Assembly: GCA_022562855.1 (NCBI GenBank)
Contig: JADFON010000114.1
Coordinates: 1-6,395, forward strand
DNA from: Candidatus Zhuqueibacterota bacterium
GTDB taxonomy: Bacteria > SM23-31
Direction of reading: 5' to 3'
DNA: 6,395 bases
Both the position numbers and the translations under genes were made by a program. Below, piece after piece: positions 1-4,968 of this stretch (position 1 is the first letter of the stretch; every line of letters begins with the position of its first letter). Under the pieces are notes generated by a model. The model did not search any database. It was not told the DNA's origin and saw only the letters and a program-made list of their open reading frames with translations.

Positions 1-231
1 AAGGGCGAAGGCGTGCTTGCAGTACCGACGGACGCGATTATCAGCGAGGATGGAAATGCATATATATACATTGTAAACAGCGGTATGGTGGTGGAAAAGG
101 TTCCCGTCTCACCGGGTATCGTTGACGGGGAATGGGTCGAAATACAAGGTGAGGTTTCAGCGGGTGCGAGTGTAATCCTCGAAGGTCACAATAAAGTAGT
201 CGACGGCACAAAGGTGACCGTTATATCATAG
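1..231 (+). CDS. RND-type periplasmic adaptor (membrane fusion protein), C-terminal end, 5' partial
   Basis: The frame is open from base 1 and stops at TAG 229-231, leaving the last 76 residues; the true start lies upstream of the window. The visible segment reads VLAVPTDAIISEDGNAYIYI, then VVEKVPVSPGIVDGEWVEI, and ends near VVDGTKVTVIS. This is the usual ending of HlyD/AcrA-type adaptors: the last beta-barrel strand (VPTDAI), the membrane-proximal domain with a G.V.G..VEI..G...G..V pattern, and a closing DGTKV.V strand. Such proteins are anchored in the inner membrane and bridge an RND pump to an outer-membrane channel. The next gene on the same strand, 128 bp away, encodes the matching RND pump, which supports the call. 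The lipoyl and hairpin domains are outside the window, so subfamily and substrate cannot be judged. Confidence 0.85.
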   Translation, partial: KGEGVLAVPTDAIISEDGNAYIYIVNSGMVVEKVPVSPGIVDGEWVEIQGEVSAGASVILEGHNKVVDGTKVTVIS

Positions 232-255
232 CAGTGAGTTTTGCAAATCTCATAT

Positions 256-323
256 ACAGATACTGAACAGGCACCAAAAAAAGGGCGCAGGCACCAAAGA
301 AGGAACAGACCCGAACAGATACT
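256..323 (+). repeat. degenerate short direct repeats in the adaptor-pump spacer
   Basis: CAGGCACCAAA occurs at 268-278 and again at 288-298, giving a 20-bp period. ACAGATACT occurs at 256-264 and 315-323. GAACAG occurs at 265-270, 303-308 and 313-318. Together they make most of the 128-bp spacer a patchwork of short repeats. It could be replication-slippage debris or a small regulatory array; nothing in the sequence decides between them. Confidence 0.5.
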
Positions 324-359
324 TATGCAACACGCTCAATTTCATAGAGGACCTTATTC

Positions 360-3300
360 ATGTTTATAACAAAACTATCGGTTGAACGCCCGGTACTTAT
401 GACGATGTTTGTGATGACGTTTGTGATATTGGGATTGTTTTCATTCACGGATCTTGCTATCGATCTCTTTCCCCAGGTTGATTTTCCTTTTATAACGGTT
501 AGAACGATCTATCCCGGATCGGGTCCTGCTGAGATCGAGAATCTCATTACAAAGCATATCGAGGAAGAAACAAGCGCAATAAACGGAATAAAGACTATTA
601 CCTCAACCTCGATCGAGGGAATTTCCATAATTGCGATCGAATTTGAGGTCGGCACCGATATCGACGTTGCGGCAGCCGATGTGAAGGACAAGGTCGAAAT
701 CGCCAAATCGAGACTGCCTTTGGAGGCTGAGGAGCCTGTTATACTCAAGTTCGATATCGGCGCCCAGCCGGTTATGGATCTTGCTATTTCGAGTCCGAGA
801 CCGCTTAATGAATTATTCGATCTCACAGAAGACGTGGTAAAACCTGAATTGATGAAAATTCCGGGTCTTGCCTCGATAAATATTCTTGGGGGCAAAGAGA
901 GGGAGATCAGGGTCGAGTTAAACAGGGAACTGTTGAAAGCTCAGGATCTCAGTATTCTTGACGTGGTTATGGGACTCAGCGAAGCAAACCTGAACCTTCC
1001 AAGCGGACACATAACCGAACGGAGAAAAGAATACACTATCAGGGTTTCCGGTGAATTCGAGACGGTGGACGACATTAAAAACATCTATATTCAAGATTCT
1101 TCTGACAGAAAAGTACGGCTGCGGGACATCGCAACTGTTTTTGACGATTTCAAGGAGCAGAGACAACTCGCACGATTTAACAATATTTCATCTATAGGAA
1201 TCTCGCTCATTAAGAGGTCGGACGCTAATATTGTGGAAGTCACCGACTTTGTCAAAGACAACCTTGAAACGATTGCGGCGCTTCTTCCATCCGACGTTGT
1301 AATTCAAATCGCAAGCGATAATTCCAACTTTATCCGTGATTCGATAAGCGAAGTTGTGAATAATATGGGTATCGGTATACTCCTGACAGCGCTTATTCTT
1401 TTTCTATTCCTGCACACCTGGCAGGGAACAATCATAGCCGCTATCGCAATGCCGACCGCGATCATCGCCACATTTATACTGATAAAGTTTGCCGGTTTTA
1501 CGATAAACTTCATGACATTGCTGGGACTTGCGGTAACGGTTGGCGTGCTTGTGACAAATTCCATAGTGGTACTGGAAAATATTTTCCGGCATATAGAAAT
1601 GGAAGAAGATATTAACCAGGCATGCATAAATGGAACCGCGGAAATAGCCACAGCCGTAGCCGCAAGCACTTTGACAAACATTGTGGTCTTTACCCCGATC
1701 GCTTTTATGGGTGGTATAGTGGGTCAATTCTTTTACCAATTCGGTCTGACGGTGGCTTTTGCTACGTTTTTTTCCTTAATTGTTTCTCTGACGCTGACGC
1801 CGATGCTTGCCTCAAAACTGCTCAAAAAGGAGAAAAAGGAAAGTTACGGTTTTGATGTCGCTGCGCTTCTGATCTTAGTGTTACTACTCTCCATTGTTGT
1901 TTTGCAAATATTAATGGAAGTCGGATCTTATCTTTCTCAGTTTATCGGAACATGGGGAACAATGGTGTCGATTTTGACAGGTATCGCCATTGCCGGGACT
2001 ATCGGGAAAATAGTGATGAGCGCTTCTATAGCGGAATTAAAAAAACATATCCTTTACCGTATCTGGCGTTTCTTCATAAAATTTGCAATTTTTCTTGTCT
2101 CCGGCTCTCTTATATATGGAATCTTTTTCTATCTATTTGGAACCGAATTAGCGGTAATATTGACGCTTTTCCTGGCAGTTGTTTTACTGCTGAATCACTT
2201 TTTCGGAATTCTCGATAAGTTTGGCAGAGTATGGGATAATTTCTACAAGCGTCTTGCGCAGGATTATAAAGGAAGTCTTGAATGGGCGCTGAGTCACAAA
2301 GGATTTGTCGTGATGGTTGTACTTTCCGTATTCTCTGTCTCGCTTTATCTCGGTCAATACATCGGTTCGGAATTCTTTGCTCCGGGAGACCAGGGATATA
2401 TAGGTATCTCTGTTGAACTTCCTCCCGGTTCTAATTTCGACCAGACCAACAAAGCGCTTTTTAGTATCGAGAAGGAATTGGAAGATGTTCAGGAAATCGA
2501 AAGTTATTACACGATACTCGGTCAAGCTCCGGGTACGTTTATCGGTAATAATGAAGGAATCCAATTCGGGCAGATCGTTGTGAAACTGATTTCACGTGAT
2601 CTGAGAACGGCGAGTACGAATGATGTGCTTGAACTCTTAAAACGGAAATTGACAAGAATACCCATGGCAGATATTACCGTCAGGAGGCGCGAAAGCGCGG
2701 GAGGCGGCGACGATGGTAATCCTCTTCAGATAGAGATAAGCGGTGAAAACCTCGACCGGTTGAATCTTTTAGCCGATGAAGTCATGAAAATTGCAAAATC
2801 CACACCCGGTGCGGTCGACATCAGGTCAAGCTGGCGTGAAGGCGTTCCCGAACTGCACCTCGTGCCGAACAGGAAAAAACTCGCAGATTACGGTATTTCA
2901 CTTTCAAGCCTCGCTGCTGTTATACGAACATCGATCGAGGGAAATGTCGCCACCCAATACCGGGTTGGCAATAAGGAATATGATATACGGGTTCAACTCA
3001 GCAAAAAGTATGTCAGATTCGCCGACCAGGTGATGGACATTATCGTCAAGAAAGACGATATGTTTATTCCTTTGAGCGAACTGGCAACCCTCAGGCAGGT
3101 CGAAGGACCCACATCAATATCCCGAAAGAATAAGAAGCGGTTGATCAGTGTGTCCGGAAATTTTGCAAACAGAAGCGGCGGTGATGTTGTAGCGGACATA
3201 AGCGCCGGGATAGACAAACTTGACATCCCCCCGGGATACCTGGTACATTTTGGCGGTGATGCGGAGTTCCAGGAGGAATCGTTCACAGAGATGATCAAAG

Positions 3301-3809
3301 CGCTCCTTCTCGCAATCATACTTGCATATATCGTTCTTGCCGCAATAATGGAATCGTTCGTCAATCCTTTTATTATCATGATGACGCTTCCTCTTGCTCT
3401 TATCGGAGTCATATTGTCACTTGTAATCAGCGGGAAGACAATAAACATAATTTCGTTAATGGCAATTGTCATGCTTGTGGGAATCGTAGTCAATAATGCC
3501 ATTCTGCTCCTCGACTATATGCAGAAACTGCGAAAGCAGGGAAAAACCCTGAACGAAGCGATACTTGAAGCGGCTTCGGTCAGACTTCGTCCCATTTTAA
3601 TGACAAATATCGCTACCGCAATGAGCATGATCCCGCTTGCGCTTGAGTTGGGTGAAGGAGCCGAAATGCGGTCGCCGATGGCAATTGTTTCTATCGGGGC
3701 GCTGATTACATCGACTATTTTTACGTTATACATTATTCCCATTCTGTACAATGTATTTGAAGATATCAAAGATAAACGGGTTATCTCAACAAGCGCCGTG
3801 GGAAACTAA
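360..3809 (+). CDS. RND efflux transporter permease (AcrB/HAE1-like) with extra membrane insert
   Basis: Inner-membrane pump of the resistance-nodulation-division superfamily, which exports small molecules with a periplasmic adaptor (encoded just upstream). The ATG at 360 follows AGAGG (346-350) at 9 nt spacing and gives the canonical RND opening (FITKLSVERPVLMTM). Order seen: TM1 ~12-32; first porter/docking region ~33-330, including LFPQVDFPFI and YPGSGPAEIE; TM2-TM6 ~336-485; a four-segment hydrophobic insert ~496-622; TM7 ~649-669; second porter region ~670-975 (ELPPGSN 686-692, GGDAEFQEES 965-974); TM8-TM12 ~978-1131, including RPILMTNIATAMSMIPLAL. At 1149 residues it is about 100 longer than usual family members (~1000-1050). 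The TM4 motif reads GVLVTNSIVVLEN, with Thr399-Asn400 where AcrB has Asp407-Asp408; TM10 has Asn1045 where AcrB has Lys940. The frame is intact. Substrate cannot be predicted; drug, bile, lipid or signal export are all possible. Confidence 0.95.
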   Translation: MFITKLSVERPVLMTMFVMTFVILGLFSFTDLAIDLFPQVDFPFITVRTIYPGSGPAEIENLITKHIEEETSAINGIKTITSTSIEGISIIAIEFEVGTDIDVAAADVKDKVEIAKSRLPLEAEEPVILKFDIGAQPVMDLAISSPRPLNELFDLTEDVVKPELMKIPGLASINILGGKEREIRVELNRELLKAQDLSILDVVMGLSEANLNLPSGHITERRKEYTIRVSGEFETVDDIKNIYIQDSSDRKVRLRDIATVFDDFKEQRQLARFNNISSIGISLIKRSDANIVEVTDFVKDNLETIAALLPSDVVIQIASDNSNFIRDSISEVVNNMGIGILLTALILFLFLHTWQGTIIAAIAMPTAIIATFILIKFAGFTINFMTLLGLAVTVGVLVTNSIVVLENIFRHIEMEEDINQACINGTAEIATAVAASTLTNIVVFTPIAFMGGIVGQFFYQFGLTVAFATFFSLIVSLTLTPMLASKLLKKEKKESYGFDVAALLILVLLLSIVVLQILMEVGSYLSQFIGTWGTMVSILTGIAIAGTIGKIVMSASIAELKKHILYRIWRFFIKFAIFLVSGSLIYGIFFYLFGTELAVILTLFLAVVLLLNHFFGILDKFGRVWDNFYKRLAQDYKGSLEWALSHKGFVVMVVLSVFSVSLYLGQYIGSEFFAPGDQGYIGISVELPPGSNFDQTNKALFSIEKELEDVQEIESYYTILGQAPGTFIGNNEGIQFGQIVVKLISRDLRTASTNDVLELLKRKLTRIPMADITVRRRESAGGGDDGNPLQIEISGENLDRLNLLADEVMKIAKSTPGAVDIRSSWREGVPELHLVPNRKKLADYGISLSSLAAVIRTSIEGNVATQYRVGNKEYDIRVQLSKKYVRFADQVMDIIVKKDDMFIPLSELATLRQVEGPTSISRKNKKRLISVSGNFANRSGGDVVADISAGIDKLDIPPGYLVHFGGDAEFQEESFTEMIKALLLAIILAYIVLAAIMESFVNPFIIMMTLPLALIGVILSLVISGKTINIISLMAIVMLVGIVVNNAILLLDYMQKLRKQGKTLNEAILEAASVRLRPILMTNIATAMSMIPLALELGEGAEMRSPMAIVSIGALITSTIFTLYIIPILYNVFEDIKDKRVISTSAVGN
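1845..2225 (+). other. RND-internal insert encoding four additional hydrophobic segments
   Basis: Covers roughly residues 496-622 of the RND pump. In AcrB-like proteins TM6 (here ending SLTLTPMLASKLL) is followed by a short amphipathic cytoplasmic helix and then TM7. Here four hydrophobic stretches intervene at about 501-519, 533-553, 571-592 and 595-615, before the usual amphipathic helix resumes (WDNFYKRLAQDYKGSLEWAL). A lysine-rich stretch (KKEKKE) lies just before it. An even number of added segments would keep TM7 and the second porter domain in their normal orientation. Boundaries are by eye. Confidence 0.75.
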
Positions 3810-3820
3810 GGTTATAATTT

Positions 3821-3843
3821 AAGATCGTACTTTAGTAATCTTT
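3821..3843 (+). terminator. weak candidate terminator hairpin after the RND gene
   Basis: AAGAT at 3821-3825 pairs with ATCTT at 3838-3842, and after a two-base bulge TAC 3828-3830 can pair with GTA 3835-3837, closing a four-base loop. It begins 12 bp beyond the RND stop, where a terminator would be expected. The stem is AT-rich and the T-run is only three long, so intrinsic termination is doubtful. Confidence 0.25.
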
Positions 3844-3983
3844 CCCTTGCGCTATTAGAATAGATACATAATGAGCATTTTTATTATGGTTTACACTAAA
3901 CTTCCATGTCATTGTCTGACCTAACAGTATGTTGTTAAATGGCTTGTGTCATTTTCAAAATATTAACTCTAATAGCACAACGG
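3844..3983. repeat. 140-bp segment bounded by 16-bp imperfect inverted repeats
   Basis: The left arm at 3844-3859 (CCCTTGCGCTATTAGA) is complementary to the right arm at 3968-3983 at 14 of 16 positions; mismatches are 3846/3981 and 3850/3977. Inside, CATAAT 3867-3872 pairs with ATTATG 3883-3888 as a separate small hairpin. No obvious target-site duplication flanks it and no protein is encoded. It may be a MITE-like remnant or a structured RNA leader closed by a long stem; the sequence does not decide. Confidence 0.45.
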
Positions 3984-4018
3984 GTTATGTGTACTCACCT
4001 TGCTGCGATTCCGGAAGC

Positions 4019-4040
4019 GGGCGAATACACGGGTTCGCCT
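4019..4040. repeat. GC-rich palindrome resembling a dispersed intergenic repeat
   Basis: GGCGAA at 4020-4025 and TTCGCC at 4034-4039 form a perfect 6-bp stem around the 8-nt loop TACACGGG. One G-T wobble (4019/4040) extends it. From memory, near-identical palindromes (GGGCGAA...TTCGCCC followed by CTACG) recur between genes in many uncultured bacterial genomes as REP-like elements. Here the right flank reads TTTACGC, suggesting a slightly decayed copy. It lacks a T-tract, so it is unlikely to be a terminator. Confidence 0.5.
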
Positions 4041-4190
4041 TTACGCATTTGATGTAGAGAAAACATCCCTTGAAATGTATTTTAATTCCATCACCGGAAA
4101 AAAGGCACAGGCAGCCGGATTATCGTTGGATCATTAATTATTAACGGGAAAGTAGTGAGGTAATCTAAATAATCCATACAGGAGCTTTTT

Positions 4191-4943
4191 ATGCGAAAAA
4201 CTATTATTGCCGGAAACTGGAAAATGAACCTGACCGCAGTTGAGGCAAAGAACCTTGCCCGGTCTATCGCAGACTACGTCGGAAAACGATCCGATCCGTT
4301 GGTTATTCTCTGCCCGCCATCGCCGTTGTTGTCCATCGTAGGTAATGAAATCGCCGCATCCAACGTGGAATTATCTGCGCAAAACGTACATTCTGACGAT
4401 CTCGGTGCATTTACAGGCGAAAGCTCCGATACCATGCTCCATTCAGTCGGCTGCGCCTACACTTTGATCGGGCATTCCGAGAGAAGAGCGATCTTCAACG
4501 AAGACGATGATTTTATTAACAAAAAAGTGAAAAGGGTTGTCGCCGGTCCTCTTAAACCGATTCTTTGCATTGGGGAAACGCTTGAAGAAAGAGAACAGGG
4601 TAAAACCAACGACCGTATAAAACAGCAATTGCGTGACGATCTGAAAAATGTACGGATTTCTAGTGGAGAAGACCTAATCATAGCCTATGAACCGGTCTGG
4701 GCAATAGGAACCGGTAAGACAGCTACACCTGACCAGGCTGAAGAGGTGCATGCATATATCCGTCAACTTCTTGAAGAGATATTTACCGAAAATACGGCAA
4801 ATGCAATGTCGATTCTCTATGGCGGAAGTGTTAAACCGGAAAATGCAGTAGAAATTCTCGCTCAACCGAACATTGACGGAGCGCTTGTAGGGGGAGCAAG
4901 CCTGACCATGGATTCCTTTACCGGTATAATAAATTCGGTTTGA
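4191..4943 (+). CDS. tpiA: triosephosphate isomerase
   Basis: Cytoplasmic glycolytic/gluconeogenic enzyme interconverting dihydroxyacetone phosphate and glyceraldehyde 3-phosphate. The complete 250-residue protein is the normal family length. Catalytic and binding motifs are all present: GNWKMN at 8-13 with Asn9 and Lys11; GAFTGE at 72-77; catalytic His95 in IGHSERR; catalytic Glu167 in AYEPVWAIGTGKTA, which also contains the flexible loop 6; and the phosphate-binding YGGSV (210-214) and GALVGGASL (230-238). The ATG is set by AGGAG at 4180-4184 with 6-nt spacing and by alignment of the N-terminal strand RKTIIAGNWKMN. It is not preceded by gapA/pgk or followed by secG, common neighbours elsewhere; instead an SDR frame begins 25 bp downstream, probably on the same transcript. 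Nothing looks damaged. Confidence 0.98.
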   Translation: MRKTIIAGNWKMNLTAVEAKNLARSIADYVGKRSDPLVILCPPSPLLSIVGNEIAASNVELSAQNVHSDDLGAFTGESSDTMLHSVGCAYTLIGHSERRAIFNEDDDFINKKVKRVVAGPLKPILCIGETLEEREQGKTNDRIKQQLRDDLKNVRISSGEDLIIAYEPVWAIGTGKTATPDQAEEVHAYIRQLLEEIFTENTANAMSILYGGSVKPENAVEILAQPNIDGALVGGASLTMDSFTGIINSV

Positions 4944-4968
4944 CTTCTGCCATATATGAAGGAATTAA

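Larger units (their letters stand above)
3810..4190. other. 381-bp intergenic region upstream of tpiA, no convincing gene
   Basis: No coding region is supported in either direction. Right after the RND stop, AAGAT (3821-3825) can pair with ATCTT (3838-3842), extended by TAC/GTA, but only three Ts follow, so it is at best a weak terminator. An imperfect inverted repeat then bounds 3844-3983, and a GC-rich palindrome lies at 4020-4039. A possible sigma70-like pair, TTGTCT (3912-3917) and TTAAAT (3935-3940) with 17-bp spacing, each matching consensus at four of six bases, might serve tpiA, but it is weak and far upstream. A 53-codon frame with no start (3976-4134) shows no recognisable protein. 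Confidence 0.6.

Noticed and set aside
1304-1739. Minus-strand frames over 100 codons inside the RND gene
   Set aside because: They lie wholly opposite conserved RND membrane helices and resemble no protein family.
3813-3818. TATAAT immediately after the RND stop as a -10 box
   Set aside because: No acceptable -35 element lies 16-18 bp upstream; the hexamer is expected by chance in AT-rich DNA.
4051-4067. GATGT/ACATC 5-bp hairpin downstream of the palindrome
   Set aside because: A short isolated stem without a T-run, conserved motif or position that suggests function.
3976-4137. A 53-codon open stretch ending TAA 4135-4137, with an ATG at 4075 giving a 20-residue peptide
   Set aside because: No ribosome site, no recognisable protein, and half of it is the palindrome read through; chance openness is enough to explain it.
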